Shown here: positions 1-9,200 of the stretch, in pieces
How positions within the stretch are numbered: the stretch's first letter is position 1
Layout of the letters: each line of letters starts with the position of its first letter
Source of the DNA: Archangium primigenium
GTDB taxonomy: Bacteria > Myxococcota > Myxococcia > Myxococcales > Myxococcaceae
Direction of reading: 5' to 3'
DNA: 64,000 nt
Assembly: GCF_016904885.1 (NCBI RefSeq)
Contig: NZ_JADWYI010000001.1
Coordinates: forward strand, 3,596,001 to 3,660,000
The notes under the pieces: model-generated
Databases searched by the model: none
Told to the model about the DNA's origin: nothing
The model's input: the letters and a program-made list of their open reading frames with translations, nothing else
Translations under genes and position numbers: made by a program

Positions 1-2362
1 GGGCGGGCACCACCTGGGCGTTCTCCACGGAGCCCTGGACCTCCAGATGGGCGGCGCCGCCCTCGTGGATGAGGCCGCGCCCGTGCATGCCGTAGCTGGC
101 GCCCAGCGCGGCGCGCACCCGCTGGTAGAGACGCTTGCCCACCAGGTCCGCCATCACGTCGTAGCGGGCCTCGGCCGCGGGGTCCGCGGACGGCAGCGGA
201 CAGCCCCAGAAGATGGACGCCTGGGTCGCGCCCGGGCTGTGGGTCCGCACGAACTGGACGCGCCGCGCCGGGCCCGCCTCGGACGGGGGCACCTGGAGGG
301 GCGCCCCCGCCTTGCCCTTCCAGTCCGACAGCCACGTGCGCACCTGCTTCTCCGTCGCGTCCAGGTCCAGCTCCCCCACGATGACCACCACCGCGTTGGC
401 GGGCCGGTAGGTGCGCGCGATCCAGTCGTCGATGTCCCCCTTGTCCAGCTTGCGCAGGTCGGCCGCGAGCGCGGTCCGGCCATACGGGTGCTGGGGATGC
501 AGCGCGGCCCGGAAGGCACGCGTGGCCCGGGACTCGGCGCTCGCCTCGAACTTCTCGAGGTAGGGCAGGAAGAGATCCTGGAAGCTCACGACATAGTCAT
601 TCTCGGTCTCCATCCACGAGAGCTGCTCGGCCGTCATGGCGAGCATGTTGGGCAGATTGCCCGCGGCCCCCGAGAAGCCGAAGGTGGTGTGATCGGTGTC
701 CACCGTGGAGCGCGAGTGCAGGCCGAAGTCGGACGCGTGGCCCTGGAGGAAGGAGTCGGGGGAGACGAGGGCATCACCCAGCAGGCCCACACCGAGGGGC
801 TCGCTCGTCGCGGTGCCTCCATGCATCCGCACGTGCACGGTGGCCAGGGGCAGGCCGGGCGTGGACCCGATCACCACCTCCAACCCATTGTCCAACCGCG
901 CGGTCCGGAAGGCGGACACGGAGGGCATGGGCGTGAGCGGCGCCTGTCCGCGCACGTCCTCGTCGACGGACAGCGGGGCCACGGGTCCGGTCGCGTTCGC
1001 GGTCGCGGCGGCGCCCTTGAGGGGCCGCACCCGGACCACGCGGGCGCGCTCGCGCCGCAGGTAGTCGTAGGCGAAGCGGGAGATGCGGGTGGAGTCCACC
1101 TTGGCCGTGGCGGCCAGCGAGCGGGAGAAGGCCCGCGCATCCAGCGAGAAGTGCGTCCGCTCCGCGCGGCTCACGGCGCGTGACATGACGTCCTCGGCCT
1201 GGAGCGCCAGACCCGTGAGCACGAACATCCGGTAGTCGAGCCCGTTGCGGGACGCGATCTGCCCGTCCCACAGGTTCTGCAACTGGTTGAGGACGCGCTC
1301 CGTGGACTTCTCCGGATGCTCGCCGCTGTTGAGGATCACCCGCACCACGAAGAGCGAGGCGTGCCGTCCGGGAATGACATAGGAGGCCAGTCCCGCGATG
1401 TCGCCATCCTCCCGGATCGCCCGCGAGAGCACGGAGGGCGCGACGCCCTCGAGGAAGTCGTGCATGTAGCTCGCGTCGTCGTAGCCCCGGGGCAGCGTCC
1501 AGCCCAGGTACAGCTCGGGCGAGGGCACGGCGGCCTCGAGCTCCACGATCTCCGTGCTCGGATTGAGGGGCACGGCGGGCGGCTCGTCCGGCAGCCGCTT
1601 GTCGGGGGTGATGTCCAGGAGGCCCTCGCCGAGCAGCCGCGCGGGGACGTGCTGGGCGATGAGCTGGTCGATGGTGGTGGGGTCCACGTCCCCCACGATC
1701 ACCATCGTCGTGTTCTCGGGCCGGTAGTGGGCGCGCGTGAAGGCCTGGGCATCCGCGAGGGTGAGCGCCGTGAGGCTCGCGTGGGTGCCCACGATGGGCC
1801 GGGAGTAGGGGTGCTCTCCGGGGAAGGACGCGTGCTGGATGGCCGAGAAAACCTGCCCGATGAAGCGGGTCTCGTTGCGCTCGCGCAATTCGTTGCGCAC
1901 CACCTCGCGCTCCACCGCGAAGGTCTCCGGGCTGACGCCCTGGAGCGGCTGGCTCAAGCGCTCCCCCTCCAGGCGCAGCAGATCTCCGAGCGACTCGCGG
2001 GGAGCCACCTCGTGGTAGACCGTGGTGTCGAACGACGTATAGGCATTGAGCCGTCCCGCGCCGGCGGCCTCCAACTGGCCCCAGCGACTGGGCCGCTGCT
2101 CGGCATGGGCGCGGAAGGTGAGGTGCTCCACCAGGTGCGCCAGGCCCTCCTTGCCCTTGGGATCCCCCGCGCCGCCGCTGCCCACCAGGGTCACGATCGC
2201 GACCACGGGCCTGCGGCTGTCCTGCTCCACGAGGATGCGCAGGCCCGACGCGTAGCGCAGATCCCTCACGGGGAATTGCACGTCCCGCATGGCGAGCTGC
2301 CCCCGGGGCGGCAGCGAGGCACAGGCGGTCAACAACAGACACAACGGTACGGCGAGACGCAT
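1..2362 (-). CDS. M16-family zinc metallopeptidase lipoprotein (3' end beyond window)
   Basis: Predicted envelope-anchored zinc peptidase of the pitrilysin/insulinase (M16) family. It starts at ATG 2362 and runs off the left edge after 787 codons. A lipoprotein signal ends at LLTAC (Cys14). The inverted zinc motif HLVEH is at residues 76-80, at the start of the first M16 domain. A second M16-like half begins near residue 485 (DNGLEVVIG) but has no HxxEH in the equivalent place, as is usual for the non-catalytic half of these clam-shell enzymes. The last visible part (KRLYQRVRAALGASYG) matches the conserved C-terminal M16 region, so probably fewer than about 120 residues are missing. Substrate is unknown. 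The family call is strong; the lipoprotein anchor is inferred from the signal. Confidence 0.9.
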   Translation of the reverse strand, partial: MRLAVPLCLLLTACASLPPRGQLAMRDVQFPVRDLRYASGLRILVEQDSRRPVVAIVTLVGSGGAGDPKGKEGLAHLVEHLTFRAHAEQRPSRWGQLEAAGAGRLNAYTSFDTTVYHEVAPRESLGDLLRLEGERLSQPLQGVSPETFAVEREVVRNELRERNETRFIGQVFSAIQHASFPGEHPYSRPIVGTHASLTALTLADAQAFTRAHYRPENTTMVIVGDVDPTTIDQLIAQHVPARLLGEGLLDITPDKRLPDEPPAVPLNPSTEIVELEAAVPSPELYLGWTLPRGYDDASYMHDFLEGVAPSVLSRAIREDGDIAGLASYVIPGRHASLFVVRVILNSGEHPEKSTERVLNQLQNLWDGQIASRNGLDYRMFVLTGLALQAEDVMSRAVSRAERTHFSLDARAFSRSLAATAKVDSTRISRFAYDYLRRERARVVRVRPLKGAAATANATGPVAPLSVDEDVRGQAPLTPMPSVSAFRTARLDNGLEVVIGSTPGLPLATVHVRMHGGTATSEPLGVGLLGDALVSPDSFLQGHASDFGLHSRSTVDTDHTTFGFSGAAGNLPNMLAMTAEQLSWMETENDYVVSFQDLFLPYLEKFEASAESRATRAFRAALHPQHPYGRTALAADLRKLDKGDIDDWIARTYRPANAVVVIVGELDLDATEKQVRTWLSDWKGKAGAPLQVPPSEAGPARRVQFVRTHSPGATQASIFWGCPLPSADPAAEARYDVMADLVGKRLYQRVRAALGASYGMHGRGLIHEGGAAHLEVQGSVENAQVVPA

Positions 2363-2459
2363 GCGAGAGGCCCTCGGGGTTTGGCTGGCCTCATACCACG
2401 GGTGAAAGCCTGACGGACCCATGTCCCGTGCCACAGTGTGTTTCCTCAGGCTCATCGTG

Positions 2460-2479
2460 GGCTCGGCGAATGCCGAGCC
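2460..2479 (-). terminator. Hairpin terminator after the propeller-like lipoprotein gene
   Basis: A perfect 8-bp inverted repeat (GGCTCGGC, loop GAAT, GCCGAGCC) lies 3 bp past the stop codon of the leftward gene that ends at 2483. There is no T tract after it, as is common for terminators in very GC-rich genomes. Confidence 0.55.
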
Positions 2480-2482
2480 GAG

Positions 2483-3814
2483 TCACCGCACCCAGCCCAC
2501 GTACTCGGGAAAAGCCCCCGAGGAGCTCCATTGACGAGGCGGGGTGAGCGGGACTGCACGGCGCCGAAGCGCGTCGAGGGACAGCTCACTCTCGAGGTCT
2601 TCGCGGGACACGAGGTAGAGCGCCTCGAGCGGTACTTGCCCACAAATGAAGATCACGGAAGACTCGCCCGTGAGGAGGCCGACGAGGACGTACCTGTCAT
2701 CGGGACTGACGGCCACGACGTTCAACCCGCTGGCCTCGTCCCGCACTCGATGGAGCAGGCCCGTTTCGGCGTCTAGCCGGAACAAAATCCGCTGCCGAGG
2801 ATGGGCGCCGTCGCACTCGCCAGGAGGCCACGCGCCGGGGCTGGCACTGACGAGCGCGGTGGGGGAGTGGTGCAGCCAGGCCAGGCGCGCCTCATACCTG
2901 GCGGGCAGTTCCAGGGGAATCTCCCGGGTGGGCTCGGGGGATTCCAACCGCTGGAGCGAGGGAGGCGCTTGGGAGCGCGGCCTCGAGGGGATGAAGACGA
3001 GCGTCCCACGAGGAGAGAGCGAGGGCGCCAGGGCGCGCTGCTGCCACGACGTCCCATCACCTGGTCGGAACACGATGAAGCGGCCCTCCGGAATGGGGTA
3101 GGTGATACCGCTATCCACCTCGGGCAGTGGGGTGCACGCCCCATAGAGCGAGACCTCTCCACGTGCCACGGCCCAGCCCAGCAACGTGACATGACTCAGG
3201 GGTTGCGCCTCGGACAGAGGCGTCACGCGGCCAGACTCCACGTCAACGGACTGGAGGGTCACGTGGGGGCAACTCCACCCGTCGTCCTTCGTGGAGGGCG
3301 CCTTGAGGACATAGACAAGGTTACGTCCGTCATCGGACCAGATGAAGCTGCCTGCCCGGACCTTGCCCTCGGGCAGGGGCTGCTGCCGCAGGTCCACCAC
3401 CTTGCGGCGAGCCGTCCCGTCGGCGTTGACGACGAACAGGGCCGTCCATCCCCCCACCGGGCCGCGTGACGTGGAGGGAGAGGACGCGTCCTCCACCTCG
3501 AACTCGGCATAAGCCACCCGCCGCCCCTCTGGCGAAATGGCCGCGCCCCCCCAGGGGCCCGGCATGAAGCCATTGCGTGGGAGCAGGACCACCCTTCCAC
3601 TGGACGTCAGCGGGTGATGTGTCTTGCCGTCGAGCGACTGGATCCAGAGGTCGGTCGGCCCGTGCGGCAGCTTCCGAAAGTAGACCAGTCCACCGCTCGG
3701 AGGAGTGACGCGAGCCTCATCCGTCCGCGCACGGGGTCTTCCCGTGGCCTTCGCCGAGCAACCCGAGAGGACCGCCAGCAATAGGAGCATCACCCATCCA
3801 CAGTGCCTTCGCAT
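2483..3814 (-). CDS. Lipoprotein of unknown function, TolB/WD40-like propeller character
   Basis: 443-residue predicted lipoprotein. The ATG at 3814 is chosen because it places a lipobox (VLSGC) at the end of a hydrophobic signal; the reading frame stays open upstream without any recognisable protein. The mature part has recurring short patterns such as GGLVYFRKLP, GRRVAYAEFE, GRNLVYVLK, GTLVFIPS and DDRYVLVGL. These resemble the blade cores of TolB or dipeptidyl-peptidase-type beta-propellers, each recasting a value then reporting it. No catalytic motif was seen. It is divergent from the IF-2-like gene (140 bp apart) and ends in its own hairpin. The propeller fold is an inference from the repeat pattern. 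Confidence 0.75.
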   Translation of the reverse strand: MRRHCGWVMLLLLAVLSGCSAKATGRPRARTDEARVTPPSGGLVYFRKLPHGPTDLWIQSLDGKTHHPLTSSGRVVLLPRNGFMPGPWGGAAISPEGRRVAYAEFEVEDASSPSTSRGPVGGWTALFVVNADGTARRKVVDLRQQPLPEGKVRAGSFIWSDDGRNLVYVLKAPSTKDDGWSCPHVTLQSVDVESGRVTPLSEAQPLSHVTLLGWAVARGEVSLYGACTPLPEVDSGITYPIPEGRFIVFRPGDGTSWQQRALAPSLSPRGTLVFIPSRPRSQAPPSLQRLESPEPTREIPLELPARYEARLAWLHHSPTALVSASPGAWPPGECDGAHPRQRILFRLDAETGLLHRVRDEASGLNVVAVSPDDRYVLVGLLTGESSVIFICGQVPLEALYLVSREDLESELSLDALRRRAVPLTPPRQWSSSGAFPEYVGWVR

Positions 3815-3954
3815 CGTATTCGACACGTACGCCACGGGTGCCTTCCGGTGAAGGGGGCCAGAGCGTAGCGCGGCCACCGACACCGTCCGCATGAAGTCGC
3901 GCGCGGGGCGACGGTCCTCCCCCGCACCTGCCTGGAGGGAGTACGCTCGCCGAC

Positions 3955-4599
3955 ATGACACACGACTTGAAAGCTGCCGCGGACCGCCTGCAATTGCCGC
4001 TCGTCATCCGGGTGGACGCGCGGGAATCGGAGGAGTTGCTCGCCAGCGCCCTCGGCGAACTCAACACGGACGAAGTGGGCATTCGCATCGTTCAGACCGG
4101 CGTCGGGAACATCTCCGAGTCCGACATCTCCCTGGCGGTAGCGTCCAGGGCCATGGTGCTGGGCTTGAATGTCTCCGCGAGCGGGGACGTGCAAGCGGCC
4201 GCGGAACGCGAAGGCGTCGACCTCCGCCTCTACCATCTCTTCGGCGATCTCGTGGAAGGGATGAAGGAGGCCCTGTCGGATCTGCGGCCTCCTCCGAAAT
4301 GGGAGACGATCCTGGGCAGGGCGGAGGTCAAGCAGGTCTTCCAAATCCCGAAGATCGGCACCATGACGGGTTGCATTGTTGTCTCCGGGGTCATCCAACG
4401 CTCCGCGGATGTCCGCCTCATCCGGGACAGCGTCGTCACATGGACAGGCAAGCTGTCGGCGCTCCGGCGATACAAGGACGCCGTCCACGAGGTATCCACG
4501 GGGCTGGAATGCGGCATCGCCCTCGAGAACTATCACGACATCAAAGAGGACGACGTGATCGAATGCTTCCGCATCGATGAGGGCACGCGGCCGCTGTAA
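3955..4599 (+). CDS. Stand-alone IF-2 C-terminal domain protein (domains 3 and 4, no GTPase)
   Basis: 214 residues that align by eye along their full length with the C-terminal half of bacterial translation initiation factor IF-2. Residues about 14-110 match IF-2 domain 3 (LPLVIRVDARES, STDEVGIRIVQTGVGNISESD-like run, EREGVDLRLYHLF). Residues about 118-214 match the fMet-tRNA-binding C2 domain (ILGRAEVKQVF, GTMTGCIVVSG, VRLIRDSVVTWTGKL, LRRYKDAVHEV, GLECGIALENYHDIKEDD). The N-terminal region and the G domain are absent, and the ATG sits almost exactly at the domain 3 boundary. A weak GGAGGG lies 15 bp upstream. The frame is intact, which argues for a retained gene rather than debris, but function is unknown. 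It could bind initiator tRNA or the ribosome, or act as a decoy. Confidence 0.85.
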   Translation: MTHDLKAAADRLQLPLVIRVDARESEELLASALGELNTDEVGIRIVQTGVGNISESDISLAVASRAMVLGLNVSASGDVQAAAEREGVDLRLYHLFGDLVEGMKEALSDLRPPPKWETILGRAEVKQVFQIPKIGTMTGCIVVSGVIQRSADVRLIRDSVVTWTGKLSALRRYKDAVHEVSTGLECGIALENYHDIKEDDVIECFRIDEGTRPL

Positions 4600-5432
4600 G
4601 CCGCTTCGCGCCCCTGAACAACCCCGGTCAGCTCACGCTCTCGGCGCTGTAGCGGGCGATGCGGCCCGAGCGCACGGGCTTCCTGGTAGACGCGGGTGAA
4701 GAACACGCACGCGAGCACCAGCGCCGCCACGGCCAGCCCCACGCCCCAGGCGAGCCCGCTCGCGGACAAGGGCCCCCCGGAGACGATCGTCCGCATGCTC
4801 TCGAAGACATACGAGGGAGGCATCAGGCGCGACACCCACTGCATCCACTCGGGCAGCACCGTGCGCGGGTAGAAGACACACGCGAAGGGGGCCACCATGG
4901 CGGGCACGGGCCAGATGAGCCACTCCGCCGCCGGCCCCAGCCGCAGCACCACCGCGCTGCCGAATACACCCAGCGCGATGCCGAACAGGAAGAGCGTCAG
5001 CACGAAGGGCAACAGCAACACGCCATAGGTGAAGATCGACAGGCCGAACACCGCCCCCGCCACCCCGATCATCACCGTGAGCCCCACGCTGCTCGTCACC
5101 AGGCTGGAGAGCACCAGTCCGGCGATGTACTCGGAGGTGCGCAGCGGGGTGGCGAAGAGGTTGAGGAAGTTGCGTGACCAGACGTCCTCGAAGAACGCCA
5201 TGGTCACCCCCTGCATGGCGCGGGTGAGGAAGTTCCAGAGCAGCACCGCGCCCAGGAGCGACGTGGCGAAGTGGATGCCCGAGGCGGCGACGCTGTCGAG
5301 GTAGCGGGTGATGAAGCCCCAGAGCGTCACGTCGATGGCCACCCAGATGAACAGGGGCAGGATGCGCGCGGGGCTGCCGCGCAGCAGGTAGAACTGGCGC
5401 AGCAGGATGGAGGCGATGCGCGAGGGGTTCAT
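4533..5432 (-). CDS. ABC-2 type transporter permease (probable 3' frameshift)
   Basis: Membrane subunit of an ABC-2 exporter. The 299-residue open frame has about six hydrophobic segments and starts at ATG 5432, overlapping the stop of the upstream ATPase gene by 4 bp (ATGA), so the two are translationally coupled. The open frame runs on into the 3' end of the convergent IF-2-like gene (67-bp overlap), and its last 45 residues look unnatural. In the neighbouring frame the same DNA encodes RSGRIARYSAESVS then a stop at 4628, which is the usual ABC-2 permease C-terminus. The authentic gene is therefore probably 4628-5432 with a one-base loss near 4660-4680. Substrate unknown. Confidence 0.85.
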   Translation of the reverse strand: MNPSRIASILLRQFYLLRGSPARILPLFIWVAIDVTLWGFITRYLDSVAASGIHFATSLLGAVLLWNFLTRAMQGVTMAFFEDVWSRNFLNLFATPLRTSEYIAGLVLSSLVTSSVGLTVMIGVAGAVFGLSIFTYGVLLLPFVLTLFLFGIALGVFGSAVVLRLGPAAEWLIWPVPAMVAPFACVFYPRTVLPEWMQWVSRLMPPSYVFESMRTIVSGGPLSASGLAWGVGLAVAALVLACVFFTRVYQEARALGPHRPLQRRERELTGVVQGREAAYSGRVPSSMRKHSITSSSLMS

Positions 5433-6211
5433 GACCGCGCCTCCGCCTGCTCCAGCACGTCCGGCTCGCGCGCCACGGCGATGAACAGCTCCTCCAGGGT
5501 CGCCTTGCCGTACTGGGCGGGCAGGGCCCGCGGGTCTCCCTGCAGCACCAGCTTGCCGCGCGAGACGATGAGCACCCGGTCACACACCTCCTCGACCTCG
5601 TACATGTTGTGGGACGTCCACAGCACGCCGCCCTCGCCCTGGGAGGCGAAGTCGCGGATGCGCGCGCGGATGTCCCGCGCCGTGGCCGGGTCCAACGAGG
5701 CGGTGGGCTCGTCGAGCAGCAGCAGTCGGGGCTCGTTGAGCATGGCCTTGGCCAGCGTCAGCCGCGTCTGCTCGCCCGAGGACAGCACGCCGCTCTTCGT
5801 GTCGCCGAAGCGCACGAGGTCGAAGCGCACGAGCAGCTCCTCGATGCGCGCGGAGAGCCCCTTCACGCCGTAGAGCATCCCGAAGACGCGCAGGTTCTGC
5901 CGCACGGTGAGGTTGCCGGGCAGGGGCGCGTAGATGGCGGCGAAGTTGGTGTGCGCGAGCGCCTGGGTGCGCCGGCGCATCAGGTCCAGGCCCTCGATGA
6001 GGATGGTGCCCGCGCTGGGCTCGAGGATGCCGAGCACCATGTTGATGGTGGTCGTCTTGCCCGCGCCGTTGCCGCCGAGCAGCCCGACGATCTCCCGCCG
6101 ACCCACCTCGAAGGACAGGCCATCCACGGCGGAGCGGTCCCCGTAGCGCTTGTGCAGCGACTGGACCGACAGGACAGGGGAGGGGGCGTCACCAGGTGCG
6201 GGCGTCTTCAC
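5429..6211 (-). CDS. ABC transporter ATP-binding protein
   Basis: 260-residue ATPase partner of the downstream permease. Walker A GGNGAGKTT is at residues 46-54, where the usual GPNG is replaced by GGNG. The signature is LSSGEQ, Walker B is LLLLDEPTASLDP and the switch histidine is in TSHNM. The GTG at 6211 is chosen because the longer frame (GTG 6259) would start inside the terminator hairpin of the preceding gene. No good ribosome binding site is visible for either start, so the exact N-terminus is uncertain. The arrangement fits a DrrAB/NatAB-like exporter of unknown substrate. Confidence 0.9.
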   Translation of the reverse strand: MKTPAPGDAPSPVLSVQSLHKRYGDRSAVDGLSFEVGRREIVGLLGGNGAGKTTTINMVLGILEPSAGTILIEGLDLMRRRTQALAHTNFAAIYAPLPGNLTVRQNLRVFGMLYGVKGLSARIEELLVRFDLVRFGDTKSGVLSSGEQTRLTLAKAMLNEPRLLLLDEPTASLDPATARDIRARIRDFASQGEGGVLWTSHNMYEVEEVCDRVLIVSRGKLVLQGDPRALPAQYGKATLEELFIAVAREPDVLEQAEARS

Positions 6212-6248
6212 GGAGCCGTGCTCTACGTGAGGCCCCCCGCGACTTCCA

Positions 6249-6281
6249 CCCCTCCCCACCGGAGTGTCCGGTGGGGAGGGG
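6249..6281 (-). terminator. Strong hairpin terminator after the M36 metalloprotease gene
   Basis: Perfect 15-bp inverted repeat (arms 6249-6263 and 6267-6281) with a 3-nt loop, beginning 11 bp after the protease stop codon at 6293. No T tract. It separates the protease transcript from the downstream ABC exporter genes. Confidence 0.7.
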
Positions 6282-6292
6282 CGGAGCGTTCA

Positions 6293-9200
6293 TCAGTTCA
6301 TGCGACGGCGGCGCAGCAGGCCGAGCAACCCGAGGCCGAGCAGGCTCATCGGGGCACCCGCGCCAGTGGCCGAGCAGCCACCCTTGTCACCACCGGAGCC
6401 GCCACCCGTCGGGGGAGTGCCCTTGACGGTGACGGAGACGATGGAGGCGGCGCTCGACAGCGAGCCGTCCTTCACCACCAGGCTGAAGCGCAGCTCGGCG
6501 TCCGCGGTCAGCGTGGGCGCGGTGATGCTCGGGGTGGCGGTGTTCGCCCCCTCGATCGTGGCCCAGGGGCCACCCACCTGCGTCCACTCGTAGCTCAGGG
6601 CATCGCCGTCGGGATCCGAGCTGGCGCCGCCATTGAGCTGGAACGTGGCGCCGGAGTTGACCGTGGCCCCGTCACCCGCGACGGCCGTGGGCGCGCGGTT
6701 CACGTTGCGCACGAGCACCTTCACCGTGGTGGTGGCGGACGCCGTGCCGTCGTTCACGCTCACCTCGAAGGTGAACTCGGTGTCGGCGGACACCTCACCG
6801 GCCTCGAAGGAGGCGTGGGCGGTGTTCTGACCGGCGAGCGTCACCGTGGGACCGGACTTCTGCGTCCAGGCGTAGGAGAGCGTGTCGCCGTCGGTGTCGT
6901 AGCCGATGGCGTCCAGGTGGATCGTGGTGCGCTCGTCCGCCGTCACGTCGAGCACCAGCAGCTCGGGCGCGCGGTTGACGTTCTGGACCACCACGTTGAC
7001 GGAGTCCGTGGCGCTCGTCTTGCCGTCGCTCACCCACAGGGTGAAGGTGAGCGTCTCGGAGCTGGAGACCTCGGGGGCGGTGAACGAGGCGCTCAGCGAC
7101 GTGGCGCCGCGCAGGGCCACGGGCGTGCCCGCCGTCTGGAACCAGCGGTAGGTGAGGGGGTCGCCGTCCTCGTCGCTCGCCGAGCCCATGAGGGTGACGG
7201 CCGCGCGCTCATCGACGAGGGCGTCGAGGCCCGCGTTGACGGAGGGCGCGCGGTTGAGGTTCAGCACGCGCACGGTGACGCTGCTGGTGGCCGAGGCGGT
7301 GCCGTCGCTCGCGGAGAGCTCGAACACCAGGTCCGTGTCCGCCGCCACGTCGGGCGCGGTGAAGGACGCGGTGAGGGTGTTGGCGCCCGAGAGCGTCACC
7401 GAGGGACCGGACTTCTGCGTCCAGGCGTAGGTGAGGGGCTTGTTGGTGGGCGAGTAGGCGCTGCCCGTGAGCGTCACGGCGGTGCGCTCGTCCACGGTCT
7501 TGTTGGCGCCGGCCGACACCACCGGGGGACGGCTGGTCACGCACGAGGCGGGCTGGGCCACCAGGGTGGTGAAGGGCTTGTTGGTGAGGCCACCGAAGTC
7601 GAGGTCATCCAGCAGCCAGCCGTTGGCCGCGGCGCCGTTGTCCGTGCCGATGCGGAAGCGGATGCGCACCGTCTTGCCCGCGTAGGTGGTGCCCAGGTTG
7701 AGCGTGGCGGTGGTGAGGGCGGGGAAGCCCGCGCTCTGGCCCACGATGGCCTGGCGCCCCTTGAGGGGGTTGCGGTTGCTCGGGTAGGAAGCGTCGTCGT
7801 TGTACAGCGCGCCTTTGTACAGCGAGGTGCCGATGTCCACCCACGTCTGGCCGTCGTCCTGGGTCAGCTCGATGACGGCGCCGTCGTAGTAGTCCGCCGG
7901 GGTGACCGTGGTGTCCTGCTCGAAGTCGTAGGCGTGACGGAAGGTGACGGTGAAGGCGGCGGTGCCCACGTTGAGCGCGGGGGTGATGAGGCGCAGGTCG
8001 GTCGGCGCGCCCTCGTTCGGCCCGAAGAAGTAGCCGTTGAGGTCCGCGGCCGGACGCACCACGCGGAAGTTCGAGGCGCTCAGCGTGGGATCGTTCTCGA
8101 AGGTCCACGGCGGCGTCTGGGCGTCCACCGTCTCCTTGGCGCTGCTCGCGGGCGACTCGTTGTAGTTGCCGCGGGTGGCCAGGCTGGCCGTGCGGTCGCC
8201 CGGGATGGCCTGCTGCTCGTCACGCGCGGCGACGGAGAAGTCCAGGCGCTGGGCGGTCGAGGCGCCGTTGAGCGACACCGGGATGAAGGCCTCGGCCGTG
8301 CCGCCCACCGGGATGGTGGGGATGGCCACCGTGCCGCCGTTGCCCACGGTCACGCCCTTGCTGCCGGAGAACACCGTGGCCGAGGCGCGCGTGGCGGGCT
8401 GGGAGCCGGAGTTGCGCACGACGATGCGCAGGCGGCCCGTCTCGCCGTTGTCGAGGATGCCGTCGTGGTCGCACGAGGTGGCGTCCACGTCGTCCGCGAG
8501 CGAGATCGAGACGATGGCCAGGTCCGCGCCCACCGCGTAGCTCTCCACCACGCCCACGTGGGTCGTGGAGAGGCGGTCCGGGGCCACGGCGCCCACGCCG
8601 GCGCCGCGCTTGGCGAACGCGCGCCACAGCCGCTCGCCGTCCGCGGGATCGTTCGCGTAGGCGGAGGCGATGACCGCGTCACGCGCCTCCAGGTAGGTGG
8701 GGGCCGCGGGCGTCATCTTGTAGCCGTTGACCAGGTAGCTCTTCATGCGCGCCTGGGCGTCCGCGAACGGATGGGCACGCAAGAGCGACGCGTAGCACTC
8801 CCACAGCATGGTGGCCCAGATCTCACCCGAGTTGTGGAACTGGGAGTTGGCGTTGCTGTTGACGACGATGGGCGCCGTGGTGGGCAGCGCCTGGCCGTTG
8901 GCGATGTGCCGGAAGGTGAGCGCGTTCTTCGTCATGTCCGTCGAGTAGCCGACGCGGCGGATGCCGAAGTAGGTGCTGTCCTGGGACGAGCCGCGCGTGG
9001 CGTACTCGGCCATGCCGTAGACACCGCTCCAGTTGGCGTTGGTCGCGACGTTGATGTCCTCCGCGCGCACGACCATCAGCAGGGAGTGGAAGTCACCCCA
9101 GCCCTCGCCCATGGAGCGGCCCTGGTTGTTCGTCAGACCGGCGGAGTTCTGCACGAGCCGGTTGCTGATGTAGTGGCCCCACTCGTGCGCCACGATGGCG

